Positions 25,262-34,042 of a DNA stretch of 64,000 nt are shown here, piece by piece. How positions within the stretch are numbered: the stretch's first letter is position 1; every line of letters starts with the position of its first letter. Position numbers and translations under genes: made by a program. The stretch is from Scatosoma sp045127595 (GTDB lineage: Bacteria > Bacillota > Clostridia > Christensenellales > Borkfalkiaceae), in NCBI GenBank assembly GCA_045127595.1, contig JBGVQS010000006.1, positions 1 through 64,000 of the forward strand, given 5' to 3'. Below the pieces are notes generated by a model, which worked only from the letters and a program-made list of their open reading frames with translations, was not told the DNA's origin and did no database searches.

Positions 25262-25762
25262 ATGAAGCGCTTGATCATAGGCGAAGTATTAAAACCGCAG
25301 GGGATTCGCGGGGAATTAAAAGTAAAAACGTTTACTGATTATCCCGAAGACGTAAAGACGTTCGGTACGGTTTATATCGACGACGTTGCGTACAAAATTT
25401 TGTCTTTCCGCGTTGGGCCTGACGGTGCGGCGTATATGGGGCTGCGCGGTATTCCCGATAGAAACGCGGCGGAGCTTTTCCGCGGTAAAAAGCTGGAAGG
25501 AAACCGTGAAGACGGTCCGCAGCTGGAAGAAGGGCAATTTTATATCGTAGACGTAATCGGTCTTTCCTGCGAAACGGAAGACGGAGAAGTTTTGGGTACG
25601 GTTAAAAATATCGTCAACCTTGCTTCGGACGTTTATACGATAGAAAAAGCAGGGAAAGAGATCCTTTTCCCTGCTACGAACGGCATTATTGTAAAAATCG
25701 ATCCCGAGAACGGGAAAGTCATTGTCAACAAAGCCAAATTTGACGAAATGGCGGTTTATTGA
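25262..25762 (+). CDS. rimM: Ribosome maturation factor RimM
   Basis: Helps assemble the 30S head around S19. 166 residues with the N-terminal RimM beta-barrel (GEVLKPQGIRGELKVKTFTD at about 7-26) and the C-terminal PRC barrel (VIGLSCETEDGEVLGTVKNI, then LFPATNGIIVKID). ATG follows AAAGGAGCG. In most Firmicutes trmD and rplS follow immediately; here the convergent thiT gene overlaps the last bases of rimM instead. Confidence 0.96.
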   Translation: MKRLIIGEVLKPQGIRGELKVKTFTDYPEDVKTFGTVYIDDVAYKILSFRVGPDGAAYMGLRGIPDRNAAELFRGKKLEGNREDGPQLEEGQFYIVDVIGLSCETEDGEVLGTVKNIVNLASDVYTIEKAGKEILFPATNGIIVKIDPENGKVIVNKAKFDEMAVY

Positions 25763-26469
25763 TCCGCATTTTGTTTATACTTGGGGCGCATGATCGAGAT
25801 CAAGCGGTCTAAAACCCCCGTTTTCGCGAGCGCGATCAATACGGCAATTGCGATTGCCGCGTCAATGGGCACGTAAACGGATTGATAAATAAGGGAGTAA
25901 ATAAACGCGTTTTTCATTGCCCAGTTTGGAAGACTTACCCAAACGGAGTCCTGCGTGAAGAAAATCATTCCCGAAACAAAATGGAAGAAGAAACGCAGTG
26001 CGAACACGCAAACCGCGCCGATCACCAAGGGAGCAATCCCCTTTTCTTTCCGTTTCATTTTTCCGAAAAAGCCCATAACGCCGATCCCCGTAAACGCGAG
26101 AATATAATCGAGTAAAAAGGTGGTCGGGGTGAGAATATACGGGCTTTCGATAAAGTTTAAAAGTCCGTGGATCAAGCCGACGGTAAAACCCTCCGCAGGA
26201 CCGTATACGTACGCGTAGATAAGCACGGGTACAAAGGATGCAAGGGTAATCGAGCCGCCCGAGTCAATGAGCTTGAATTTCAGCACGGCAAGGGTAAAGG
26301 ACATAGACACGCAAATGCCTGCAAACGCGAGCTTTTTAGCGTCGTACGTCTTATTTTTGCCGCCGATAAAGGCGATAACGAGAAGGAGCAAAATCACCGC
26401 GCCGATGGAAATCCATTTGACGAGCTCGGTGGTCTTTTCGCTGACTTCGAGTAGGGAATTAAGATACAT
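25756..26469 (-). CDS. thiT: ECF thiamine transporter S component ThiT
   Basis: 237 residues from ATG 26469, chosen for AGGAGG 4 bases upstream; a longer frame runs into the riboswitch terminator. About six to seven membrane helices. The segment GGSITLASFVPVLIYAYVYGPAEGFTVGLIHGLLNFIESPYI, which contains ThiT-type thiamine-contacting motifs (here spanning about residues 70-110), and the aromatic pairs nearby fit ThiT. The TPP riboswitch upstream strongly supports thiamine as substrate. It needs a shared EcfA-EcfT module encoded elsewhere. The stop overlaps rimM by 7 bp, tail to tail. Confidence 0.93.
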   Translation of the reverse strand: MYLNSLLEVSEKTTELVKWISIGAVILLLLVIAFIGGKNKTYDAKKLAFAGICVSMSFTLAVLKFKLIDSGGSITLASFVPVLIYAYVYGPAEGFTVGLIHGLLNFIESPYILTPTTFLLDYILAFTGIGVMGFFGKMKRKEKGIAPLVIGAVCVFALRFFFHFVSGMIFFTQDSVWVSLPNWAMKNAFIYSLIYQSVYVPIDAAIAIAVLIALAKTGVLDRLISIMRPKYKQNADQ

Positions 26470-26510
26470 AAAAACCTCCTTTTTTCCGTCGTACGCGCTT
26501 TCCAAAAAGA

Positions 26511-26538
26511 AAAAAGCCCAACGCAAAAAAGCGTGGGC
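26511..26538 (-). terminator. Riboswitch-controlled terminator upstream of thiT
   Basis: On the minus strand GCCCACGC, a six-T loop, GCGTTGGGC, then TTTTTTCTTTTT. It lies between the TPP aptamer and the thiT ribosome site, the expected place for transcription attenuation. Confidence 0.8.
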
Positions 26539-26597
26539 AACCAACTCTTTTTGTGCCGAAAAGTTCCCCCGTGGGGGGACTAATGACAGAAAAACGG

Positions 26598-26679
26598 TTA
26601 TCTATCTCTCGCTCAGGTATTACCCTGCCGATTCAAATGGTATGATCTCAGCCCTTTTACAGGCACCCACGACGGATAA
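26598..26679 (-). promoter_or_regulatory. TPP riboswitch (THI element)
   Basis: On the minus strand the hallmarks appear in order: GGGTGCC, GGGCTGAGAT, an ACCATTTGAATC segment, GGGTAATACC and GCGAGAGA, with ends that can form P1 (TTATC with GATAA). It binds thiamine pyrophosphate and should favour the downstream terminator, switching thiT off when thiamine is plentiful. Confidence 0.92.
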
Positions 26680-26696
26680 TTAAATTTTGTACATTC

Positions 26697-26725
26697 ATTA
26701 TAGCGAAAAAAATTTCGCTTGTCAA
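26697..26725 (-). promoter_or_regulatory. Consensus promoter for the TPP riboswitch-thiT transcript
   Basis: Minus strand TTGACA (26725-26720), 17-bp spacer, TATAAT (26702-26697), just upstream of the aptamer. Confidence 0.88.
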
Positions 26726-26752
26726 CAGTTTGAAAAGAAAAAGGAGATTTTT

Positions 26753-27334
26753 ATGAGATACGATTTTTTTGCGTATATCGACCGAATGAAATATATTAAG
26801 CGTTGGCAACTGATGCGTTCCATGCGTGATGAAAACATCATGGAGCATTCGTACAGCGTTGCGCTGTTCACGCACGCGCTTGTCAGTATCGATAACGAGC
26901 TGTACGGCGGCAAAGCGGACGTGTTAAAGGCGGTGCTTTACGCAATGTATCATGAAGCGAGCGAAGTGATCACGGGGGATCTTCCCACGCCCGTCAAATA
27001 CCACAACCGTAGCATTCACGGCGCGTATAAGGAGCTGGAAAGAAGCGCTTGCGAAAAGATCGTAACGACGTTGCCCAAGGAATTGCAAGAAAGCGTTGCG
27101 CCCTACGTCCTTGCGGATGAAGAAAGCGAAGAATATAAGTTTGTGAAAGCGGCGGATAGACTTGCCGCGTACGTAAAATGCTTGGAAGAGCTTCGTTCGG
27201 GCAATCGTGAATTTTTGAAAGCAAAAGAGAGTATTGAAAAGGATTTGCACGATAGAAACATGCCCGCGGTGGAATATTTCTTTGAATATTTTATCCCCTC
27301 GCTGTCGTTGACGTTGGACGAATTAGAGCTTTAA
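26753..27334 (+). CDS. yfbR: 5'-deoxynucleotidase, YfbR/HD family
   Basis: 193 residues from ATG 26753, supported by AAAAAGGAG; the longer frame crosses the thiT promoter. HD-domain phosphohydrolase: ENIMEHSYSVALFTHAL supplies the first His, MYHEASEVITGDLPTPVKY gives the HE..E..GDLPTP signature of the YfbR group, and the late Asp lies in KAADRLAAYVK. It dephosphorylates deoxynucleoside 5'-monophosphates for pyrimidine salvage. It is divergent from thiT; no clear own promoter is seen. Confidence 0.92.
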   Translation: MRYDFFAYIDRMKYIKRWQLMRSMRDENIMEHSYSVALFTHALVSIDNELYGGKADVLKAVLYAMYHEASEVITGDLPTPVKYHNRSIHGAYKELERSACEKIVTTLPKELQESVAPYVLADEESEEYKFVKAADRLAAYVKCLEELRSGNREFLKAKESIEKDLHDRNMPAVEYFFEYFIPSLSLTLDELEL

Positions 27335-27439
27335 CGGGAAATTTTCTCGTTATCACACAATTTTCAAAAAACAATGAAATAACGAACGAAAAAAAGGGCT
27401 ATAATTGATAATAACGAGATAAAAAAGGAGTTCATTCTT

Positions 27440-28831
27440 ATGAAAGGAATGAAAAGAGTAGCCGTTGCCTGTCTTTGCGCGGTAACCGTTTTCGGTTTTG
27501 CGGGGTGTCGGGAAAAGGAGATTGTTTCCGCCTATGATATTGCCGTAAAAAACGGATTTACGGGCACGGAAAAGGAATGGCTGTTGAGTTTAAAAGGCGC
27601 GGACGGTAAAGACGCGGAAGATTTGAACGCCAGCGATTTTTATTTGCTTGCCAAAGAAAACGGTTACGAAGGGAGCTGGCAGGATTTCATACGCGATTAT
27701 ATCGACGCGGACGTGCAGGAAAACAACGATACGCGCACAATAGCGGAAAATATGTCTTCCGTCGTCAGCATATACAGCGCTTTTTCAAAGACGAAGCGTA
27801 ACTGGGCGGGGGAAGAAACGACGGAATATTACGGCTCGGCTGGAAGCGGCGTAATCATGGATATTTCGAAGGACAACGGCTCGGCGCTGATTTTGACGAA
27901 TTATCACGTAGTCTATGACAGCGAAAGCGACAGCGGCATTTCCGAATGTATCTATTTATATGGGTACGGGGGGCTTTGTCAGTTTAAAACGAACGGATTA
28001 AAGGGCGACGTTGGCGGAGATGGCATGAAAGCGAGCTACGTTGGCGGCGCGATGGATTACGATATTGCGATTTTAAAAATCGAAGGCAGTGAAGTGCTGA
28101 AAAACAGCATGCTGACGGCGGCGAAAATGGGGGATTCCGAAGAAGTCGTCGTGGGAGAAAAGGTGTTTGCAATCGGGAACCCCGACGCGGACGGAATTTC
28201 GGTAACGGGCGGCTTGGTATCCGTTTGTTCGGAATATATCACGTTGGCGGCAACGGACGGAACGAACCGCAGCGTATCCTATCGAGTCATGCGAACGGAC
28301 GCGGCGATCAACGGGGGAAACTCAGGCGGCGGGCTGTTCAATGCCCAAGGGGAGCTGATCGGGATCGTGAACGCGAAGACGGTGGACGAAGACGTTGACA
28401 ATATGGGCTATGCGTTGCCGATTACGCTGGTGCTTGCTTTGTGCGATAATATTACGGACAACGGCGGCGTGTTAAAGCGTGCGATTTTGGGTACGCTCGT
28501 TGTGAAAAATAAATCGTATGCGGTGTTTAACGAGAACGGAACGCTCGATAGGAAAGAAGAATTTTTCGTTTCAAAAAAAGCGGAAGAAGGCTCGGCGGCA
28601 TACGGAAAATTGGAGTACGGGGATATTTTTAAGAGCATCAAGGTTGTTCCAAACGGCGAAGACGCTGAAAACTGTCAAGAGATTTTATTAGACAAACAAT
28701 ATCTGTTACACGACGTTTTAATGCGCGTGCGCTTTGGGGATAAAGTGATTTTGAAAATCAAACGGGGCGCGGAAGAATTGACGGTGGAGATTGTTTACGA
28801 TAATACTGAATATTTTAAAAATTACGTTTAA
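27440..28831 (+). CDS. HtrA-like trypsin-fold serine protease lipoprotein
   Basis: 463 residues. Lipoprotein signal peptide ending at Cys23 (FGFAGC). Next come two short repeats of the surface-protein linker type (AVKNGFTGTEKEWLLSLKGA and AKENGYEGSWQDFI). The protease domain follows: catalytic His156 in LTNYHVV, Asp208 in DYDIAILKI and Ser295 in GGNSGGG. A C-terminal region (about 350-463) fits a PDZ domain. It resembles HtrA/DegP proteases of envelope quality control, here lipid-anchored outside the membrane. A TATAAT at 27400-27405 is a likely -10, with no good -35. Confidence 0.93.
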   Translation: MKGMKRVAVACLCAVTVFGFAGCREKEIVSAYDIAVKNGFTGTEKEWLLSLKGADGKDAEDLNASDFYLLAKENGYEGSWQDFIRDYIDADVQENNDTRTIAENMSSVVSIYSAFSKTKRNWAGEETTEYYGSAGSGVIMDISKDNGSALILTNYHVVYDSESDSGISECIYLYGYGGLCQFKTNGLKGDVGGDGMKASYVGGAMDYDIAILKIEGSEVLKNSMLTAAKMGDSEEVVVGEKVFAIGNPDADGISVTGGLVSVCSEYITLAATDGTNRSVSYRVMRTDAAINGGNSGGGLFNAQGELIGIVNAKTVDEDVDNMGYALPITLVLALCDNITDNGGVLKRAILGTLVVKNKSYAVFNENGTLDRKEEFFVSKKAEEGSAAYGKLEYGDIFKSIKVVPNGEDAENCQEILLDKQYLLHDVLMRVRFGDKVILKIKRGAEELTVEIVYDNTEYFKNYV

Positions 28832-28845
28832 AAGGGAATAAGAAA

Positions 28846-28879
28846 GGGGCAGGTATGCGTTCAACGCATACCTCCCCCC
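28846..28879 (+). repeat. Dispersed hairpin repeat, complete palindromic copy
   Basis: Here both arms are present: GGGGCAGGTATGCGTT, then CAACGCATACCTCCCCCC. Relative to the common core (GTACGAGTT) the stem reads GTATGCGTT and the opposite arm changes with it, so pairing is kept. It lies between the convergent protease and glyS genes. Confidence 0.8.
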
Positions 28880-28896
28880 GTCGTTTTAAAAGAATT

Positions 28897-28925
28897 ACCG
28901 CCGTGAACAATGCGCACGGCGGTAG
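28897..28925. terminator. Bidirectional terminator between the protease gene and glyS
   Basis: ACCGCCGTG (28897-28905) pairs perfectly with CACGGCGGT (28915-28923). T-rich sequence follows on both strands. Confidence 0.8.
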
Positions 28926-28935
28926 TTTATTTTAC

Positions 28936-30336
28936 TTAAAATTCAATTTTTTCTTCGATATATTTGATAGCGTCTTCAACCGAAACGCGGATTTGTTGCA
29001 TGGTATCGCGGTCGCGCACGGTAACGGTGTTGTTTTCCAACGTTTCAAAATCGACGGTAACGCAGAACGGAGTACCGATTTCGTCCTGACGGCGGTAACG
29101 TTTCCCGATAGAACCGGTAACGTCGTAAGTCGAGGGAAATTTTTTCATCATTTTCGCATAGATTTCGTCCGCTTTTTCCGACAGATTTTTCTGCAAGGGC
29201 AGAACCGCGCACTTGTAAGGCGCAAGGAAGGGATGCAAACGCAATACGGTACGAACGTCGTTCTTTTCCGCGTCAACCACTTCTTCGTCGTACGCGTCGG
29301 TAAGGAACGCAAGCACAACGCGGTCAGCGCCGAGCGACGGTTCGATAACGTAAGGTACGTAGCGTTCGTTGGTTACGGGGTCTACGTAATCGATCGGCTT
29401 GCCGCATTCTTTTGCGTGCTGGCTCAAATCGTAGTCCGTTCTATCCGCGATGCCCCAAAGCTCGCCCCAACCGAATGCGAAATTATATTCAAAGTCGGTG
29501 GTTGCTTTGGAATAGAAGCAAAGTTCTTCGGGGGAATGGTCGCGAAGGTGCAGGTTTTCTTTTTTCATGCCAAGGGAAAGCAGCCAGTCGCGGCAGAAAT
29601 CTTTCCAGTACGCAAACCATTCGAGATCGGTACCGGGCTTGCAGAAGAATTCGAGTTCCATCTGTTCAAACTCACGGGTACGGAAGGTGAAGTTGCCGGG
29701 GGTGATTTCGTTGCGGAAGGATTTCCCGATTTGACCGATACCAAAAGGTACGCGCAAACGAGTGGAACGCTGAACGTTCGCGAAGTTTACGAAGATACCC
29801 TGCGCCGTTTCGGGGCGAAGGTAAACGGTATTTGCGGAGTCTTCCGTAACCCCTTGGAAGGTTTTAAACATTAAGTTGAATTTACGGATAGACGTGAAAT
29901 CGGAATTGCCGCAAACGGGGCAAACGATCTTGTGTTCGGTAATGAACGCTTCCAAAGCGTCGTTGTCCATGCTTTCGACCTTAACGTCCATACCCTTTTT
30001 CGCAACGTATGCTTCCACAAGGTTATCCGCGCGGTGGCGGGCTTTACAGCTTTTGCAGTCCATCAAGGGATCGGAGAATCCGCCTAAGTGCCCGGAGGCT
30101 TGCCAAGTACGCGTGTTCATTAAAATTGCACAATCCACGCCCGTATTGTGGGGATTTTCCTGAATAAATTTCTTCCACCAAGCCTTTTTGACGTTGTTTT
30201 TCAACTCTACGCCCAAAGGACCGTAATCCCACGTGTTCGCAAGACCGCCGTAGATTTCGCTGCCGGGGAAAATGAAGCCTCTGGTTTTGCAAAGGGAAAC
30301 GAGTTTTTCCATCGTAACCGCTCTTTTGTCTGCCAT
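28936..30336 (-). CDS. glyS: Glycyl-tRNA synthetase (alpha2 type)
   Basis: 466 residues of the single-chain class II form (not the alpha2-beta2 GlyQ/GlyS type). The zinc-binding Cys residues CKSCKARHRADNL (about 95-107) and CPVCGNSDF are visible. Motif 2 follows as FRNEITPGNFTFRTREFEQME (two parts near 210-231) and motif 3 as PSLGADRVVLAFL near 334-346. The C-terminal anticodon-binding domain is standard. Start ATG 30336 follows GAGAGGTT; a promoter lies 40 bp upstream. No T-box leader is recognisable, the leader being too short. Confidence 0.97.
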   Translation of the reverse strand: MADKRAVTMEKLVSLCKTRGFIFPGSEIYGGLANTWDYGPLGVELKNNVKKAWWKKFIQENPHNTGVDCAILMNTRTWQASGHLGGFSDPLMDCKSCKARHRADNLVEAYVAKKGMDVKVESMDNDALEAFITEHKIVCPVCGNSDFTSIRKFNLMFKTFQGVTEDSANTVYLRPETAQGIFVNFANVQRSTRLRVPFGIGQIGKSFRNEITPGNFTFRTREFEQMELEFFCKPGTDLEWFAYWKDFCRDWLLSLGMKKENLHLRDHSPEELCFYSKATTDFEYNFAFGWGELWGIADRTDYDLSQHAKECGKPIDYVDPVTNERYVPYVIEPSLGADRVVLAFLTDAYDEEVVDAEKNDVRTVLRLHPFLAPYKCAVLPLQKNLSEKADEIYAKMMKKFPSTYDVTGSIGKRYRRQDEIGTPFCVTVDFETLENNTVTVRDRDTMQQIRVSVEDAIKYIEEKIEF

Positions 30337-30374
30337 AATCGTATAACCTCTCGATAAAAATTTATATCAATACA

Positions 30375-30404
30375 ATTATACGACATTTGTTAGGGGTAAG
30401 TCAA
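30375..30404 (-). promoter_or_regulatory. Promoter of glyS
   Basis: Minus strand TTGACT (30404-30399), 18-bp spacer, TATAAT (30380-30375). The 298-bp divergent gap between glyS and fhs holds this promoter, A/T-rich sequence and the fhs promoter; nothing else is seen in it. Confidence 0.78.
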
Positions 30405-30556
30405 GAATAAGAAAAAGAAAAACCCTAAAAATTTTTCATAAAAAGGGAGAATTGGGAAATTTTATTTTCAAAAATCCCTTTCAGAGAAAAAATTGTATAA
30501 AAATTAAAAAAAAGAAAAAAAAATCGTTGAGAACTGTTCCCTTTTTTTAAAATATG

Positions 30557-30565
30557 TGTTATAAT
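30557..30565 (+). promoter_or_regulatory. Extended -10 promoter for fhs
   Basis: TGTTATAAT (30557-30565) about 70 bases before the fhs start. No good -35 at normal spacing. Confidence 0.55.
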
Positions 30566-30634
30566 GATATAACCGATATTATAAAACCTATAATCGTGCG
30601 CGCGTGCGAACAACGCGTAAAGGAGAGAATATAT

Positions 30635-32290
30635 ATGCTTTCGGATATCGAAATTGCTGAAAATGCAGAGCTCGTTGATATACGCGAAGTCGCGCAAAAG
30701 CTCGGTTTGACGGAAAACGAGTTGGAACTCTACGGAAAGTACAAAGCGAAAATTTCTTTGCCCAAAACGGCGGAAAGAAAAGCGAAACTCGTTTTGGTAA
30801 CGGCAATCAATCCCACGGCGTCCGGCGAAGGGAAAACGACCGTTTCTATCGGGCTTGCGGACGGAATGTCGAAAATCGGCAAACAGGTATGTCTTGCTTT
30901 GCGCGAACCCTCGCTCGGTCCTGTCTTTGGAATTAAGGGCGGCGCGGCGGGCGGCGGCTACGCACAGGTTGTTCCCATGTCCGAAATCAATTTACATTTT
31001 ACGGGGGATTTACACGCGATCACCGCGGCAAATAATCTTTTGTGCGCTTTGATGGATAATCATATCTTCCGCGGGAACGAACTGAAAATCGATTTGGAGA
31101 ATATCTATTTCCACCGTTGTATGGACATGAACGAGCGGCAGCTTATCAACGTCCGTATCGGCGGCAAGGGCAGAGGGGTGGACAGAGAAGACCACTTTGA
31201 CATCACCGCGGCAAGCGAGGTTATGGCGGTGCTGTGTCTTGCGACGGATATTGACGATTTGAAAAAACGGCTTGGGAATATTATCGTCGGGTTGAACACG
31301 GACGGAGAGTACGTGCGCGCAAAAGACATTCCCGGCGCGGTCGGTTCAATGGCGGTGCTTTTGAAGGACGCAATGAAGCCGAACCTTGTACAGACGTTAG
31401 AACATACCCCCGCGATCATTCACGGCGGACCGTTTGCGAATATTGCGCACGGCTGCAACAGCGTGCAAGCAACGTACGCGGCAATGAGCCTTGCCGATTA
31501 CGCGATTACCGAAGCGGGATTTGGTGCGGATCTCGGTGCGGAAAAATTCTTGGATACCAAGTGCCGTGCGGCAGGGATCGAACCCGATTGCGTAGTAATC
31601 GTTGCGACGGTCAAAGCGTTGAAATTACACGGCGGCGCGGACAAAGCAACGCTTTCGGAAGAAAATCTCGACGCGCTTGCAAAGGGTATGCCCAACCTCT
31701 TAAAACATATCGAAAACGTGAAAAACGTATACAAAAAGCCCGTTGTGGTTGCGATGAACCGTTTCTTTACGGATGCGCAAGCGGAAACGGATTTCGTGCT
31801 TGAAACGGTCAAAAACGCAGGCTCGGTCGCGGTATTCACCGACGTATTTTTAAAGGGCGGCGAAGGGGGCAAGGAGCTCGCGGAAGAAGTCGTCAAGGCT
31901 TGCGAAATCCCCTCGAAGCTCTGTCATCCTTACGAGCTTGACGAAAGTGTTTGCGAGAAGATTGAAAACGTCGCGAAGAAGATTTACGGAGCGGACGGGG
32001 TGGATTTTTCGGAAGAAGCTTTGGCGAAGATCAAGACGATCGAAGAAAAGGGCTGCGGAAATTTACCCGTTATTATTGCAAAGACGCAGTACTCCCTTTC
32101 CGACAATGCGGAGTTGCTCGGTCGGCCGCAAGGCTTCCGCATTACGGTGCGGGATATCGTCTTAAAGGGCGGCGCAGGCTTTATCGTTGCAATCGCAGGG
32201 AAAATTATGCTGATGCCCGGGCTTGGCGCGCATCCTGCCGCAGAAAAGATCGACCTGCTTTCCGACGGTACGATCGTAGGACTTTCCTAA
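30635..32290 (+). CDS. fhs: Formate-tetrahydrofolate ligase
   Basis: Makes 10-formyl-THF from formate, THF and ATP for one-carbon metabolism. 551 residues from ATG 30635 with AAAGGAG upstream. P-loop PTASGEGKTT near residues 58-67. Further family blocks include REPSLGPVFGIKGGAAGGGYAQ (two segments near 91-112), GGPFANIAHGCNSV near 264-277, and the C-terminal PGLGAHPAAEKID. The usual fold/ftcD partners are not adjacent. It may serve purine synthesis or the methyl branch of acetogenesis; the window does not decide. Confidence 0.98.
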   Translation: MLSDIEIAENAELVDIREVAQKLGLTENELELYGKYKAKISLPKTAERKAKLVLVTAINPTASGEGKTTVSIGLADGMSKIGKQVCLALREPSLGPVFGIKGGAAGGGYAQVVPMSEINLHFTGDLHAITAANNLLCALMDNHIFRGNELKIDLENIYFHRCMDMNERQLINVRIGGKGRGVDREDHFDITAASEVMAVLCLATDIDDLKKRLGNIIVGLNTDGEYVRAKDIPGAVGSMAVLLKDAMKPNLVQTLEHTPAIIHGGPFANIAHGCNSVQATYAAMSLADYAITEAGFGADLGAEKFLDTKCRAAGIEPDCVVIVATVKALKLHGGADKATLSEENLDALAKGMPNLLKHIENVKNVYKKPVVVAMNRFFTDAQAETDFVLETVKNAGSVAVFTDVFLKGGEGGKELAEEVVKACEIPSKLCHPYELDESVCEKIENVAKKIYGADGVDFSEEALAKIKTIEEKGCGNLPVIIAKTQYSLSDNAELLGRPQGFRITVRDIVLKGGAGFIVAIAGKIMLMPGLGAHPAAEKIDLLSDGTIVGLS

Positions 32291-32329
32291 ACTTTACGGC
32301 AAAGATAATCCACATAGAAAGAGAGAATT

Positions 32330-33964
32330 ATGGAAAAGATAGAAGCAACGAATTTTATTGAACAAATCATCAACGACGATATCGAAAACGGAAAAATTTC
32401 CGCCGTACAAACGAGATTTCCTCCCGAACCGAACGGATATTTGCATATCGGACACGTAAAGAGTATGCTTGTCAACTTCGGTACGGCAAAAAAATACGCA
32501 GGGAAGTGCAATCTCTTTTTCGACGACACGAACCCGTCTAAGGAAAAGACGGAATTTGTTGACGCGATCCGCAGGGACATTTCTTGGATCGGGTACGAGT
32601 GGGCAAAGGAAGTGTACGCCTCCGACTTTTTCGATACCATTTACGAATACGCGGAAAAATTGATTTTGGACGGCAAGGCGTTCGTTTGCGACCTTTCGCC
32701 CGAACAGATTAGCGCGACGCGCGGTACTTTGACCGAAGCGGGCAAAGAAAGTCCGTACAGAAACCGTTCTGTGGAAGAAAACTTACAGCTCTTCCGTGAA
32801 ATGAAAGAGGGAAAATACCCCGACGGAAGCAAGTGCTTACGCGCAAAAATCGATATGGCGTCGCCGAACATGAACATGCGCGATCCCGTTATTTACCGCA
32901 TTTTGCGTTGTACACACCATCGCACGGGGGATAAATGGTGCATCTATCCTATGTACGATTACGCGCATCCTATTTGCGATTATTTGCAGGGAGTTACCCA
33001 TTCCCTTTGCACGTTGGAATTTGAAGATCACAGACCGCTGTACGACTGGGTGGGGATCAACCTTGGCTTTGCGCCGAAGCCCCGTCAAATCGAGTTTGCA
33101 AGACTTGCGGTAACGAACATGGTTATGTCCAAGCGTTATTTAAAGCGTTTGGTAGAAGAAGGCCACGTCCACGGTTGGGACGATCCCCGTATGCCGACGG
33201 TAACGGGGTTGAGAAACCGCGGCGTTCCCCCCGAAGCGTTGCTTGATTTCTGCACGAAGATCGGAATTGTAAAAGCGAATTCCGAATGTCAGCTTTCCTA
33301 TTTGGAAGCATGTATCCGCGACAACCTGAACGAAAATGCGGAACGCGCGATGGCGGTGCTTGAACCGTTAAAAGTAACGATTACGAACTATGACGGGGAA
33401 GAGCTGTTGGACAGCGCGATTCATCCCTTAAAGCCGGAGCTTGGGACGAGAAAGGTAGCCTTTTCTTCCGTTGTATATATTGACAGAGCGGACTTTGCGG
33501 AAGTTCCGCCCCCGAAATATCAGCGTTTAAAGCCGGACGGCTACGTTCGTTTAAAGGGCGCGTATATCATTCATTGCGACGAGATTGTGAAAGACGAAAC
33601 GGGCAACGTGATCGAGTTGAAATGCTCCTACGTACCCGAAAGCCGTTCTTCCAACGATACGAGCGGTATCAAGGTAAAAGGCACGATTCAATGGGTGGAC
33701 GGAAAGACGGGCGTTGACGCGGAGATCCGTAAATACGGCACGCTGTTAAAAGACGCGGAATATCCCGGGCAGGATTTTGCGGAGAGAATGAATCTTGACA
33801 GCGAGCATATTTTCCAAGGCAAAGCCGAGCCGTATCTTGCGGAAAGCGAAGACGGAAAGCAGTTCCAGCTTATGCGCGTAGGATATTATAAGAAATGTAA
33901 GGACGAAAACGGCAAACTCGTTTTAAGCGAAATCGTTTCTTTGAAGGATAATTTCAATAAGTAA
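32330..33964 (+). CDS. glnS: Glutaminyl-tRNA synthetase
   Basis: Class I synthetase, 544 residues. HIGH motif as PNGYLHIGHVKS near 35-46 and KMSKS-type motif as VMSKR near 264-268. The GlnRS-specific opening RFPPEPNGYLHIGH, DTNPSKEKTEFVD and the C-terminal beta-barrel anticodon domain with KVKGTIQWV are present. Many Firmicutes lack GlnRS and make Gln-tRNA by GatCAB amidation, so its presence is informative about the lineage, although it is known in several Clostridia. ATG follows AGAAAGAGAG, 39 bp after fhs. Confidence 0.97.
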   Translation: MEKIEATNFIEQIINDDIENGKISAVQTRFPPEPNGYLHIGHVKSMLVNFGTAKKYAGKCNLFFDDTNPSKEKTEFVDAIRRDISWIGYEWAKEVYASDFFDTIYEYAEKLILDGKAFVCDLSPEQISATRGTLTEAGKESPYRNRSVEENLQLFREMKEGKYPDGSKCLRAKIDMASPNMNMRDPVIYRILRCTHHRTGDKWCIYPMYDYAHPICDYLQGVTHSLCTLEFEDHRPLYDWVGINLGFAPKPRQIEFARLAVTNMVMSKRYLKRLVEEGHVHGWDDPRMPTVTGLRNRGVPPEALLDFCTKIGIVKANSECQLSYLEACIRDNLNENAERAMAVLEPLKVTITNYDGEELLDSAIHPLKPELGTRKVAFSSVVYIDRADFAEVPPPKYQRLKPDGYVRLKGAYIIHCDEIVKDETGNVIELKCSYVPESRSSNDTSGIKVKGTIQWVDGKTGVDAEIRKYGTLLKDAEYPGQDFAERMNLDSEHIFQGKAEPYLAESEDGKQFQLMRVGYYKKCKDENGKLVLSEIVSLKDNFNK

Positions 33965-34042
33965 AAAACGCGAAAGAGGTCGCGGTTTGGATAAAAATAG
34001 CAAAAAACGCTTTTATAAAGCGTTGGAAAAAGGAGAAGTAGA

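Noticed and set aside
28855..29874. Long plus-strand frame of 339 codons opposite glyS
   Set aside because: It lies wholly on the antisense of a clear synthetase gene, has no ribosome site and no family-like sequence.
30527..30565. TTGAGA and TATAAT upstream of fhs as one promoter
   Set aside because: The spacer would be 27 bp; the extended -10 alone is more plausible.
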